Origin: an uncultured Castellaniella sp.
GTDB lineage: Bacteria > Pseudomonadota > Gammaproteobacteria > Burkholderiales > Burkholderiaceae_B
Direction of reading: 5' to 3'
DNA length: 49,924 bases
Assembly: GCF_937988725.1 (NCBI RefSeq)
Contig: NZ_CALKHS010000011.1
Span: 1-49,924 of the forward strand
The notes beneath the pieces were generated by a model that had not been told where the DNA came from, made no database searches, and worked only from the letters and a program-made list of their open reading frames with translations. The position numbers and the translations under genes are program-made. Below are positions 23,048 to 31,379 of this stretch, one piece after another (within the stretch, counting starts at the first letter, position 1; every line of letters starts with the position of its first letter).

Positions 23048-23881
23048 ATGGATTCCACCTCCGAGGTCTTTACCCTGGGCGACGTGTCGGCACGCAGTGC
23101 GCGGCTGGTGCGCCGCGCCCAGCAGCTGCCGCCGGTCGGCGCGCGGCCGGTGACGGTCTCGGGGCGGGTGGCCGGCTGGATCGGTCCCGAGGCCCTGGCC
23201 GCCATCGCCGATCATCCCGGCGTCCACGTCGAAGCCGAAGCCGCCCACCTGTCGGCGGCGCCCGCGGCGCGCCTGGGACTGGATGGCGTATTGCGCGCCC
23301 TGGCCCTGGCCCTGCGGGATGCGGGCTGCATCCGCAGCTGGCGCGACGAATTGCTGGACGTCGTGGCCGAAGGCCGCCTGCTGGGGCGCATCGAACGCGG
23401 CGCCGTGCGTCCGCTGGGGCTGTTGACGCAGGCCGTGCACCTGAACGGCTGGGCCCCCGACGGCCGGCTGTGGGTGGCCCGCCGCGCGCTCAGCAAATCC
23501 ACGGACCCCGGGCTGTGGGATACCTTGTCGGGCGGGCTGGTGGCGGCGGGCGAAGACCCCGCCTCGGCGCTGTTGCGCGAATCCCACGAAGAAGCCGGCC
23601 TGGTGCCGGCCGCGCTGGCCTCGCACAGCCCCGTGCGCACCGTGCTGCGCATGCATCGCCGCCTGCCCGACGGTTATCAGGTGGAAACCGTGCTGCTCAG
23701 CGATTGCGTGCTGGACGCCGCCACGGCGCCGGCCAATCTGGATGGCGAAGTCCTGGCGTTCCGCTGCGTCGACATGGCCGAATTGTGGGACATGATCACG
23801 CGCGGCGCCTTTACTCTGGAAGCCGAATTGTGCATCCTGGATTCGCTGCGGCGGCGCCTGACCGCGCCGCCGCGTCCTTGA
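23048..23881 (+). CDS. NUDIX hydrolase (with N-terminal DUF4743-like region)
   Basis: Pyrophosphohydrolase of 277 residues. The NUDIX box is complete at about 163-185: G-x5-E-x7-RESHEEAGL. The N-terminal 120 residues resemble the DUF4743 domain often attached to NUDIX enzymes similar to thiamine-pyrophosphokinase-linked hydrolases. A TACAAT hexamer ends only six bases before the ATG, so the mRNA may have no leader. Substrate unknown. It reads away from the oxidase cluster. Confidence 0.88.
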   Translation: MDSTSEVFTLGDVSARSARLVRRAQQLPPVGARPVTVSGRVAGWIGPEALAAIADHPGVHVEAEAAHLSAAPAARLGLDGVLRALALALRDAGCIRSWRDELLDVVAEGRLLGRIERGAVRPLGLLTQAVHLNGWAPDGRLWVARRALSKSTDPGLWDTLSGGLVAAGEDPASALLRESHEEAGLVPAALASHSPVRTVLRMHRRLPDGYQVETVLLSDCVLDAATAPANLDGEVLAFRCVDMAELWDMITRGAFTLEAELCILDSLRRRLTAPPRP

Positions 23882-23924
23882 CCCCTTGATTGATGCCGGC
23901 CCGATCCGGCGGAGGTAAACCATC

Positions 23925-24572
23925 ATGGCACAGGAATCCCCCAATCCCTTCGTGTTGCCCGGATTCGGTCAGCAAGGCGAGTCCGCCGGCAACCCGCTGT
24001 TCGCCGGGCTGGACATGATGCGCCAGGCCTGGCAGAACCTGGCCGGGCACATGGATGCCCCGGCCATGCCGGCCATGTCCCTGGATGAGCTGGACCGGCG
24101 CATCCGCGAATTGCAGACAGTGCAGAACTGGCTGCAGCTGAACGCCACGATGCTGGCCAACACCATCCAGGGGCTGGAAATCCAGCGCAGCACGCTCAAG
24201 ACCCTGCAATCCTTCTCCGGGGGCGCGTTCCCCGGCGCGGCCGCCTCGGCGGCCAAGTCCGGCAAATCCGCCGCGTCGGCCCGGTCGGCGAAGCCTTCGG
24301 CCGGCGCCCAGGCCGATGCCGCGGGGCAGGCCTATGCGCAGGCGGCCGGCGATTGGTGGAACATGGTGCAGCAGCAGTTCGAACAGTTGCGCGAAGCCAC
24401 CACCGCCAGCCTGGGCAGCATGGCGGAAGCCGCCGAAACCGCCTCGGTGGCGGGAACGGCCAAGAAACCGGCCAAGCCCCGCGCCACGGCCGCGAAGACC
24501 TCCTCCGCGCGCGCCGGCAAGACCAGCCGGACCCCGGCAGCCGGCAAGACCGGCCGCAAGCCCCGCGCCTGA
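23925..24572 (+). CDS. PhaM-like polyhydroxyalkanoate granule regulatory protein
   Basis: A 215-residue protein resembling PhaM, which links PHA granules to the nucleoid and activates PHA synthase in Ralstonia. It has an N-terminal helical part with the MMRQAWQNL and ELDRRIRELQTVQNWLQLN stretches typical of the family (about 30-90), an Ala/Ser-rich middle, and a strongly basic Lys/Ala/Pro C-terminus like that of histone H1, suited to DNA binding. GGAGG before the ATG is a strong ribosome site. No PHA synthase gene is in the window. Confidence 0.8.
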   Translation: MAQESPNPFVLPGFGQQGESAGNPLFAGLDMMRQAWQNLAGHMDAPAMPAMSLDELDRRIRELQTVQNWLQLNATMLANTIQGLEIQRSTLKTLQSFSGGAFPGAAASAAKSGKSAASARSAKPSAGAQADAAGQAYAQAAGDWWNMVQQQFEQLREATTASLGSMAEAAETASVAGTAKKPAKPRATAAKTSSARAGKTSRTPAAGKTGRKPRA

Positions 24573-24585
24573 CGCGCGTCGCGCA

Positions 24586-24647
24586 CCGCGGGCCGACCGC
24601 CCCTGACCGGGGCCGACCGCCCCTGACCGGGGCCGGCCGGCCCGCGG
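24586..24647. repeat. Tandem 20-base repeat enclosed in a 10-pair inverted repeat
   Basis: Two exact 20-base copies stand head to tail at 24591-24610 and 24611-24630, each able to fold as CCCCTGACCGGGG-like hairpin. The flanks CCGCGGGCCG (24586-24595) and CGGCCCGCGG (24638-24647) are perfect reverse complements, so the whole stretch can form one long stem-loop between the PhaM-like gene and glmU. No T-run follows. It may act as a transcription or mRNA-stability barrier. Confidence 0.7.
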
Positions 24648-24689
24648 CATCCATCGGAATCCCATCTTCAATTTTCAATCTTTACATCT

Positions 24690-26057
24690 ATGCTGAACAT
24701 CATCATTCTGGCCGCGGGCCTGGGCAAGCGCATGCAGTCCGACCTGCCGAAAGTCCTGCACCCGATCGCCGGGCAACCCATGCTCAGCCACGTGCTGGGC
24801 GCGGCCCGCGCCCTGAATCCCGACCGGGTGGTGGTCGTGGTGGGCCATGGCGCGGATCGCGTGCAGGCGGCCTATGCGGGCCAGGACCTGACGTTCGCGC
24901 TGCAGCAGCCCCAGCAGGGCACCGGCCATGCCGTCATGCAGGCCTTGCCGCATCTGCTGGAGGGCGATCCCGACGACACCTGCCTGGTGCTGTATGGCGA
25001 CGTGCCCCTGGTGCAGTCCGCCACCTTGCAGGCGCTGTTGCAGGCGCGGGGCGACGGCCTGGCGCTGCTGACGGAAACGCTCGACGACCCCAGCGGCTAC
25101 GGGCGCATCGTGCGCGACGCCCAGGGGCGCGTGCAGCGCATCGTCGAACATAAAGACGCCAGCGACGCCGAGCGCGCCATCGCCGAGGTCAACACCGGCA
25201 TCCTGGCCGCGCCCACGGCCGCGCTGCGGCGCTGGCTGGGGCGGATCGACAACCACAACGCCCAGGGCGAATACTATCTGACCGACATCGTCGGGCTGGC
25301 GGTGGGCGAGCACGTGCCGGTGGCGCATGCCCAGCCGGCCGCGCACTGGGAAACCCTGGGGGTGAACAGCCGCGTGCAGCAGGCGCAGCTGGAACGCATC
25401 TGGCAGGGCGAGCAGGCCCGGCTGCTGCTGGAACAGGGGGTCACCCTGGCGGACCCGGCGCGCTTCGACCTGCGGGGCGAATTGAGCTGCGGGCGCGACG
25501 TCTTCATCGATGTGGGCTGCGTCTTCGAAGGCCGCGTGCGGCTGGCCGACGGGGTGCGCGTCGGGCCGCATTGCGTGATCCGCGACGCCGACATCGGCGC
25601 GGGCGCGGCGCTGGATGCCTATAGCCACGTCGAAGGCGCGCTGGTGGGCGACTCCGCCCGCATCGGCCCCTACGCCCGCCTGCGGCCGGGCGCGGACGTC
25701 GGCCCCGACGCGCACGTCGGCAACTTCGTCGAACTGAAGAAGACCCGCCTGGGGCGGGGGTCCAAGGCCAATCACCTGGCGTATCTGGGCGATGCCGTGA
25801 TCGGCGAGCGCGTCAACGTGGGCGCCGGCACCATCACCTGCAATTACGACGGCGTGAACAAATTCCAGACGATCATCGAAGACGACGTCTTCATCGGCTC
25901 GGACACGCAGCTGGTCGCCCCCGTGAAGGTCGGCCAGGGGGCGACGCTGGGCGCGGGCACCACGCTGACGCGCGATGCGCCCGCGGGCGAGCTCACCCTG
26001 TCGCGGCCCCGCCAGCAGACCGTGCAAGGCTGGAAGCGGCCGGCGCGCAAGGGCTGA
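24690..26057 (+). CDS. glmU: Bifunctional UDP-N-acetylglucosamine pyrophosphorylase / glucosamine-1-phosphate acetyltransferase
   Basis: Makes UDP-GlcNAc for peptidoglycan and LPS. The uridyltransferase half opens with LAAGLGKRMQSDLPKVLH (7-24) and includes QQGTGHAV and the EVNTGI block; the C-terminal half is a left-handed beta-helix of hexapeptide repeats with the acetyltransferase site NFVELKK, NHLAYLGD and CNYDG. The 455 residues are full length. glmS, its usual partner in many genomes, is not next to it; a glycosyltransferase follows after 71 bases. Confidence 0.97.
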   Translation: MLNIIILAAGLGKRMQSDLPKVLHPIAGQPMLSHVLGAARALNPDRVVVVVGHGADRVQAAYAGQDLTFALQQPQQGTGHAVMQALPHLLEGDPDDTCLVLYGDVPLVQSATLQALLQARGDGLALLTETLDDPSGYGRIVRDAQGRVQRIVEHKDASDAERAIAEVNTGILAAPTAALRRWLGRIDNHNAQGEYYLTDIVGLAVGEHVPVAHAQPAAHWETLGVNSRVQQAQLERIWQGEQARLLLEQGVTLADPARFDLRGELSCGRDVFIDVGCVFEGRVRLADGVRVGPHCVIRDADIGAGAALDAYSHVEGALVGDSARIGPYARLRPGADVGPDAHVGNFVELKKTRLGRGSKANHLAYLGDAVIGERVNVGAGTITCNYDGVNKFQTIIEDDVFIGSDTQLVAPVKVGQGATLGAGTTLTRDAPAGELTLSRPRQQTVQGWKRPARKG

Positions 26058-26128
26058 TCGTGGGGTGCCGCGCAGGGCGCGCGCGGGCGCCGTCCGGGCA
26101 CTTCGCCTGAAAGGGGATGGGCCGCGCC

Positions 26129-27184
26129 ATGCGCATTTTGCATCTGAACCTGGAAAAAGGCTGGCGCGGCGGCGAGCGCCAGACGCTGTTCACTCTGCAA
26201 GGCCTGCGGGCCGCCGGCCATCAGGTGGCCCTGGCGGCGCGCGCGGGTGGGCCGCTGGCGCAGCGCGCCGAGGCCGCCGGCATTCGGGTCTTTCCTTGTT
26301 CGGGCAGCCTGGCGCTGGCGCGGCTGCTGCTGGCGCAGCGCCGTTCCCATGACGTGATCCATGCCCAGACGGCCCAGGCCATGAGCCTGCTGGCCTTTCT
26401 GCGGCCCGTCCTGCGGGCGGCCCTGGTCTTCACCCGGCGCACCGCCTTCGATGCGCCGGACAGGGTGCGGCGACAGCGCTGGAAATGGGGGCGGGCCGAT
26501 GCCCTGGTGGCCATCAGCCAGGCCGCCGCCGCGGCGCCCCGGGCCTGCGGGCTGTCGGCCATCGTGATCCCCAGCGCGGTGGAGCCGCAGCAGGCGGATC
26601 CGGCCCGTGTCGAGGCCTTGCGCCGGCAGTTCGGTCTGACGGGGCGCCGGGTGCTGGTGACGGCGGCGGCGCTCAGCCCCGAAAAAGATCCCCTGACCCT
26701 GATCGAGGCCGTGCACCGCCTGCGCGCGGATCATCCGGACGTGATCTGCCTGCATTGCGGGGCCGACGGCGCGGCGGCCGACGCCGCCCGCGCCCGGGTG
26801 CTGGCTCTGGGCCTGCAGGATCATTACCGCTTCGCCGGCTTTCAGGGGAACGTGGGCGACTGCCTGGCGCTGGCGGATGTCTACGTCAGCAGCTCGCGAT
26901 TCGAGGCCCTGGGTACCAGCGTGCTGGATGCCTGCCTGGCCGGCCTGCCCGTGGTGGCGACGGACGTGGGCGGCCATCGGGAGATCCTGGATCCGGATCG
27001 CGGCCTGCTGGCGCCGGCCGGCGATGATTCGGCCATCGCGCGGCGCGTCGCCTGGGTGCTGGACCACGCGGATGCCGCCCGGGTCATGGGGCAGCGGGCT
27101 CAGGCGCACGTGGCTCAGGCGTATTCGGTGCCGGCGATGGTGGCCGCGTATCAGCAGCTGTACGGCCGCCTGCTGCGCGCCTAG
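26129..27184 (+). CDS. Glycosyltransferase family 4 (GT-B fold), probably LPS-related
   Basis: GT4-type enzyme of 351 residues starting MRILHLNLEKGWRGGERQ, with the Gly-rich donor-binding N-terminus and a C-terminal donor domain with SSRFEALGTSVLDACLAGLPVVATDVGG, the conserved E-x7-E-like region. It resembles enzymes that add a sugar to the LPS core. An ATG at 26117 is in frame, but AAAGGGG abuts it with no spacer, so I prefer 26129. Acceptor and sugar are unknown; the neighbours waaC and waaA support a role in LPS core synthesis. Confidence 0.85.
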   Translation: MRILHLNLEKGWRGGERQTLFTLQGLRAAGHQVALAARAGGPLAQRAEAAGIRVFPCSGSLALARLLLAQRRSHDVIHAQTAQAMSLLAFLRPVLRAALVFTRRTAFDAPDRVRRQRWKWGRADALVAISQAAAAAPRACGLSAIVIPSAVEPQQADPARVEALRRQFGLTGRRVLVTAAALSPEKDPLTLIEAVHRLRADHPDVICLHCGADGAAADAARARVLALGLQDHYRFAGFQGNVGDCLALADVYVSSSRFEALGTSVLDACLAGLPVVATDVGGHREILDPDRGLLAPAGDDSAIARRVAWVLDHADAARVMGQRAQAHVAQAYSVPAMVAAYQQLYGRLLRA

Positions 27185-27219
27185 CGTCCCGCCGGCGGCC
27201 CTGAAGATCGGCCCGGGGA

Positions 27220-27741
27220 CTACAGCGGGCGCAAGGCGTCCTTGTAGTGGCCGGCGCGCTCGGCGTAGTCGGCGGCGCTGCGCTGCAGGGCCGCGACTTC
27301 CTCGTCCGACAATGTGCGCACGGCCTTGGCGGGCGCGCCCAGGATCAGGGATCTTTCGGGAAAGGTCTTGCCTTCGGTGACGAGCGCCCCGGCGCCCACC
27401 AGGCTGTTGCGGCGGATGACGGCGCCGTTCAGCACGACGGCCTGGATGCCGATCAGGGAACCGTCTTCGATGGTGCAGCCGTGCAGCATGGCCTGGTGGC
27501 CGACCGTGACCTGCCGGCCGATGGTCAGCGGCTTGCCCTTGTCGACGTGCAGCACGGCGTTTTCCTGGATGTTGGACTGCTCGCCCACGACGATCGGTTC
27601 GTTGTCGGCGCGGATCACCGCGCCCGGCCAGATGCTGGCGCCCGCCTGCAAGGTCGCCGCGCCGATCACGGTGGCCTCGGCGGCGATGAAGGCGGAGGGA
27701 TCGATGTGCGGGGTCAGATCCCCCAGGGAATAACAGGTCAT
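27220..27741 (-). CDS. Gamma-carbonic anhydrase family protein (left-handed beta-helix)
   Basis: A 173-residue hexapeptide-repeat protein of the gamma-carbonic anhydrase/YrdA family. Metal-ligand histidines appear at the expected places (NAVLHVDKG, TVGHQAMLHGCTI). The C-terminal SLILGAPAKAVRTLSDEE is typical. The real start is the ATG at 27741. It faces glmU and the glycosyltransferase convergently, with only 35 bases between. Enzyme activity of this subfamily is often unproven. Confidence 0.92.
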   Translation of the reverse strand: MTCYSLGDLTPHIDPSAFIAAEATVIGAATLQAGASIWPGAVIRADNEPIVVGEQSNIQENAVLHVDKGKPLTIGRQVTVGHQAMLHGCTIEDGSLIGIQAVVLNGAVIRRNSLVGAGALVTEGKTFPERSLILGAPAKAVRTLSDEEVAALQRSAADYAERAGHYKDALRPL

Positions 27742-27870
27742 GGGTCGGTGCTCCGGGTCGGGGCCGGTCGGCGGCGGGGCTCGATCGCGGACCGCGCGCC
27801 GCGCCGGCGGGGCCGTGTGGCTGGATGCCAACAAGGATACCAGCCCCGCAAGCGGAGAGGGTAGCCCGCC

Positions 27871-27876
27871 TATAAT
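27871..27876 (+). promoter_or_regulatory. TATAAT hexamer just before waaC (possible leaderless start)
   Basis: A perfect TATAAT ends six bases before the waaC ATG, so transcription would begin at or next to the start codon. No ribosome site is present in that gap. I find no good -35 at the right distance, so the call is tentative. Confidence 0.4.
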
Positions 27877-27882
27877 CGCGCC

Positions 27883-28857
27883 ATGACAACCCGTATCCTG
27901 ATCGTCCGCACGTCCTCGCTGGGGGACCTGGTGCACATGCTGCCGGCCATCTCCGACATCGCCGGGCATGTGCCCGACGCGCGGATCGACTGGATCGCGG
28001 AGGAATCCTTCGCCGAGATCCCTTCCTGGCATCCGGCCGTGCACGAGGTCATTCCCGTGGCGCACCGGCGCTGGCGCAAGCATTGGTGGGATGCGCAGAC
28101 GCGCCGCGAGCGGGCGGCCCTGCGGGCGGATCTGGCGGCGCGGCAATACGACATCATCCTGGACATGCAGGCCTTGCTGAAATCGGTCTGGCTGGTGCGC
28201 CAGGCGCGAGGCGTGCGCCACGGGCTGGACTGGAAATCCGCCCGCGAGCCCCTGGCGTCCCTGTTCTACGACGTCAAGCACCGCGTGGAGTTCTGGCAAC
28301 CGGCCATCGTCCGCCAGCGCACGCTGGCGGCGGCGACCTTCGGCTACACCCCCGAAGGGGCGCCCGATTTCGGCCTGCGGGCCATCACCGACGGCGCGGC
28401 CATCGAACCGGCGGCCCTGATCATGCCGTCGGCCAGCCGCGACGACAAGCTCTGGCCGGCCGGTCATTGGCGCCGGGTCTTCGATCATCTGCAGGCGCGC
28501 GGCCTGGGCCTGCGCCTGCTGGCGGGCAACGAGGCCGAACAGGCGCGGGCCCGCGAACTGATCCAGGGGCGCGAACAGGCCGAAGTCCTGCCGCGCCTGG
28601 GGCTGCGCCAGGTGGCCGACCAACTGGCGCGGGCGCGGATCATGGTGGGGCTGGACAGCGGCCTGACGCATCTCAGCGCCGGCCTGGGGCGCCCCACCAT
28701 CGGCATCTACAAGGCCTCCACGCCGGTGCGCACGCCGCTGCAGGGGCCGGCCTACACGGCCAGCCTGGGCGAACGCGGCCAGGAACCCGATGCCGGGCAG
28801 GTGCTGGCGGCCATCGACGCCGCCCTGGATGCGGCCCGGCCGGATCCGGCGCAATGA
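27883..28857 (+). CDS. waaC: Lipopolysaccharide heptosyltransferase I
   Basis: Glycosyltransferase family 9 enzyme that adds the first heptose to Kdo in the LPS inner core. It opens with ILIVRTSSLGDLVHMLPA, the family GDxxxxxP signature, and has the C-terminal donor-binding LDSGLTHLSAGLGRPTIGIY stretch. Length 324 is typical. Its stop overlaps the waaA start by four bases (ATGA), so the two are translated together. Confidence 0.95.
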   Translation: MTTRILIVRTSSLGDLVHMLPAISDIAGHVPDARIDWIAEESFAEIPSWHPAVHEVIPVAHRRWRKHWWDAQTRRERAALRADLAARQYDIILDMQALLKSVWLVRQARGVRHGLDWKSAREPLASLFYDVKHRVEFWQPAIVRQRTLAAATFGYTPEGAPDFGLRAITDGAAIEPAALIMPSASRDDKLWPAGHWRRVFDHLQARGLGLRLLAGNEAEQARARELIQGREQAEVLPRLGLRQVADQLARARIMVGLDSGLTHLSAGLGRPTIGIYKASTPVRTPLQGPAYTASLGERGQEPDAGQVLAAIDAALDAARPDPAQ

Positions 28858-30188
28858 TCCGCCGCCTGTATTCCCTGCTGCTGACGCTGCTGTCGCCGCT
28901 GCTGCTGGCCTGGATGGGAATGCGGGCGCGCCGGGCGGGGGGGCGGTGGGCGGTGCTGGACGGCGCGCGCTTTGGCCGCTACAAGACGGCTGCGCCGGCC
29001 GCCGGCGCGATCTGGATCCATGCCGTCAGCCTGGGCGAGACCCGCGCGGCCCAGCCGCTGATCCGCGCGCTGCTGGATCGCGGCCATCGGGTGCTGCTGA
29101 CGCACCTGACCGCCACCGGATGGGCCGAAGGCCGGCGGGCGTATGCGGAAGACCTGGATCGGGGCGCCTTGCAGCAGGCCTGGCTGCCTTATGATTTCCC
29201 CGGGGCGACGCGCCGGTTCCTGCGCCAGTACCGGCCCTCGCTGGGCGTGCTGATCGAACGCGAACTCTGGCCCAATCTGGTCCATGCCGCGCAGCGGGCG
29301 GGGGTGCCGCTGGTGCTGGCCAGCGCCCGCCTGTCCGAATCCGGCCTGCGCCGCGCCCTGCGCGTGGGCGGGCTGATGCGCCCGGCCTACGGCGGCATCG
29401 CCCGCACCTACGCCCAGTCGCTGGCGGACGCGCGGCGCCTGGAACGCGCCGGCGCCCGGCAGGTCAGCGTCTCGGGCAATTTCAAATTCGACGTCCAGCT
29501 GGATCAGGACAAGGCCGCGCGCGGGCGGGCGTTCGCCGCGCAGCTGGGCCGCCGGGTGATCGCCATCGCCAGCACGCGCGAGGGCGAGGACCCGGCGTTC
29601 ATCCAGGCCATCCGCCGCGCGCGCGAACGGGTGGCGGCGACCGGGGCGGAATCCGTCCCGCCGCTGCTGTTCCTGCTGATTCCCCGGCATCCCCAGCGCT
29701 TCGATCAGGCGGCCGATCAGTTGCGCACGGCGGGCCTGCCGTTCGTGCGGCGCACGCAGCTGCTGGAACTGGGCGACGGAAGCAGTTCCGCGCTGGCGGC
29801 CTGCCGGCAGGCGGCGGTGCTGCTGGGCGACACCCTGGGGGAAATGCCCTGGTATTACGCCGGCAGCCAGGTGGCGATCGTCGGCGGCAGCTTCGCGCCG
29901 CTGGGCGGGCAGAATTTCATCGAGGCCAGCGCCCTGGGCTGCCCCGTGATCGTCGGGCCGCATACGGCGAATTTTCAGCAGGCCGTGGCCGATGCGCAGG
30001 CGGCCGGCGCGGTCGTCCAGGCGGCCGATCCCGAGCAGGCGGTGCGCCAGGCCCTGCGGTGGCTGGACGATCCGGCTCTCGCCGCGCAGGCGGGGCAGGC
30101 CGGTCGCCATTGGGTGCGCCAGCATGCGGGCGCGGTGGCCCGGGTGGTCGACGGGATCGAGGATCTGCTGGCGCGGCGGCCAGCCTGA
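28854..30188 (+). CDS. waaA: 3-deoxy-D-manno-octulosonic acid (Kdo) transferase
   Basis: Inner-membrane GT30 enzyme that transfers Kdo to lipid A precursor. It has an N-terminal membrane anchor (about 4-22), the catalytic glutamate E62 in VSLGETRA, ERELWPN, and the C-terminal GGSFAPLGGQNFIEA block that binds CMP-Kdo. The protein is 444 residues. The ATG at 28854 overlaps the waaC stop. A long upstream extension of the frame is not coding. It ends 39 bases before the convergent galU gene. Confidence 0.96.
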   Translation: MIRRLYSLLLTLLSPLLLAWMGMRARRAGGRWAVLDGARFGRYKTAAPAAGAIWIHAVSLGETRAAQPLIRALLDRGHRVLLTHLTATGWAEGRRAYAEDLDRGALQQAWLPYDFPGATRRFLRQYRPSLGVLIERELWPNLVHAAQRAGVPLVLASARLSESGLRRALRVGGLMRPAYGGIARTYAQSLADARRLERAGARQVSVSGNFKFDVQLDQDKAARGRAFAAQLGRRVIAIASTREGEDPAFIQAIRRARERVAATGAESVPPLLFLLIPRHPQRFDQAADQLRTAGLPFVRRTQLLELGDGSSSALAACRQAAVLLGDTLGEMPWYYAGSQVAIVGGSFAPLGGQNFIEASALGCPVIVGPHTANFQQAVADAQAAGAVVQAADPEQAVRQALRWLDDPALAAQAGQAGRHWVRQHAGAVARVVDGIEDLLARRPA

Positions 30189-30227
30189 TGCCGGGGCCGG
30201 GCGGAACGTCGGCCCTTCGCGAAGAAA

Positions 30228-31067
30228 TCAGTCGGCGCTCAGGCCGTGGTATTTCTTGCCCAGGGCGATCGTGGCCTTGAAGAACCCTTCCTTGCTGCCG
30301 CAGTCGTAGCGTTCGCCGACGTAGCGGTGGCCGAAGACCTTGCGGTGCCGCAGCATGGCCGAGATCGCGTCGGTCAGCTGGATCTCCTGGCCCACGCCGG
30401 CCTGGGTCTGGCGCAGGAAGTCGAAGATTTCCGGTTCCAGCACGTAGCGGCCGACGACCGCCTGGTTCGAGGGCGCGTCCTGCGGCGCGGGCTTCTCGAC
30501 GATGTGTTCCACCCGGGTGTTCCGGGCGTCGACGGAGGACCCGGCGACGATGCCGTACTTGCGCGAATCCGCGGGGTCGATTTCCTGGATGGCCAGCACG
30601 CTGCCGTCGTGCTGATGGGCGGCATCGACCAACTGGCGCGTCACGGCCGTGTCGGCGTCCAGCAGGTCGTCGGCCAGCAGCACGGCGAAGGGTTCGTTGC
30701 CGACGATGGGCGCGGCGCACAGCACCGCGTGGCCCAGGCCCAGAGGCTGCGCCTGGCGGGTGTAGATGCAGTGCACGTGATCGGGCAGGATGGTGCGGAT
30801 GGTGTCCAGCAGCGCCTGTTTGCCTTTGGCTTCCAGTTCCGCTTCCAGTTCGGGGGCGCGGTCGAAGTGGTCTTCGATGGCGCGCTTGTTGCGGCCCGTG
30901 ACGAAGACCAGTTCGGTGATGCCGGCGGCCAGGGCTTCTTCGACGGCGTACTGGATCAGCGGCTTGTCGACGATCGGCAGCATTTCCTTGGGCATGGCCT
31001 TGGTGGCGGGCAGAAAACGGGTGCCCAGGCCGGCAACCGGGAAAACGGCTTTGCGGATAGGTTTCAT
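30228..31067 (-). CDS. galU: UTP-glucose-1-phosphate uridylyltransferase
   Basis: Makes UDP-glucose for envelope polysaccharides. The N-terminal nucleotide-binding loop VAGLGTRFLPATKAMPKEM (from residue 11) and the LADDLLD metal site are clear, and the 279-residue length fits bacterial GalU. Its ATG overlaps the stop of the 58-residue gene by four bases, giving translational coupling. It is the last gene of the leftward birA-coaX-small protein-galU group. Confidence 0.96.
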   Translation of the reverse strand: MKPIRKAVFPVAGLGTRFLPATKAMPKEMLPIVDKPLIQYAVEEALAAGITELVFVTGRNKRAIEDHFDRAPELEAELEAKGKQALLDTIRTILPDHVHCIYTRQAQPLGLGHAVLCAAPIVGNEPFAVLLADDLLDADTAVTRQLVDAAHQHDGSVLAIQEIDPADSRKYGIVAGSSVDARNTRVEHIVEKPAPQDAPSNQAVVGRYVLEPEIFDFLRQTQAGVGQEIQLTDAISAMLRHRKVFGHRYVGERYDCGSKEGFFKATIALGKKYHGLSAD

Positions 31068-31240
31068 CGTGGCGTGAATTCAGGAGGGATCGGGGCGCTG
31101 GGCGCCAGCGCCTGCTGATTGCGCTGCGACAGGGGACGCGGCGTGCGGCCCTGTTCCGAGGGCGGCGGGCCGAAAAACCCTTGGCCGTAGGCCAGCAGGG
31201 CCAGATTGGCGGCGACGGCGAGGGTCAGCAGGAAGCGCAT
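31064..31240 (-). CDS. Small membrane-anchored protein, 58 residues
   Basis: Starts MRFLLTLAVAANLALLAYGQ, an N-terminal hydrophobic anchor, followed by a polar Pro-rich tail (GFFGPPPSEQGRTPRPL). In related bacteria the gene after coaX encodes a longer SPOR-domain protein with a similar N-terminus (anchor, GQG, and QGR-P-R-L-x-Q-RN-like stretch). Here the frame ends right after that region, so this may be a remnant that lost its peptidoglycan-binding domain, or a distinct short protein. Its stop overlaps galU by four bases. The assignment is tentative. Confidence 0.6.
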   Translation of the reverse strand: MRFLLTLAVAANLALLAYGQGFFGPPPSEQGRTPRPLSQRNQQALAPSAPIPPEFTPR

Positions 31241-31310
31241 GAGGCGAAGGGTGTCGGATATCGGCCGCCGGACAGGCCGGCCGGAATGGCGCCGTTGAGG
31301 CGATGCAAAG

Positions 31311-31328
31311 GCCAGTATATCAACTGGC
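31311..31328 (-). promoter_or_regulatory. Inverted repeat over a possible -10 before the small protein-galU pair
   Basis: GCCAGT-N6-ACTGGC is a perfect palindrome in the 139-base gap after coaX. Read leftwards it contains TATACT (31314-31319), a five-of-six -10 match, but no good -35. This suggests an internal, regulated promoter for galU. Confidence 0.35.
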
Positions 31329-31379
31329 GCGGGCGGGGCTTCCGGCCGGCCGTCGGGATCCGGCCGTTCCCCGGGGCGG

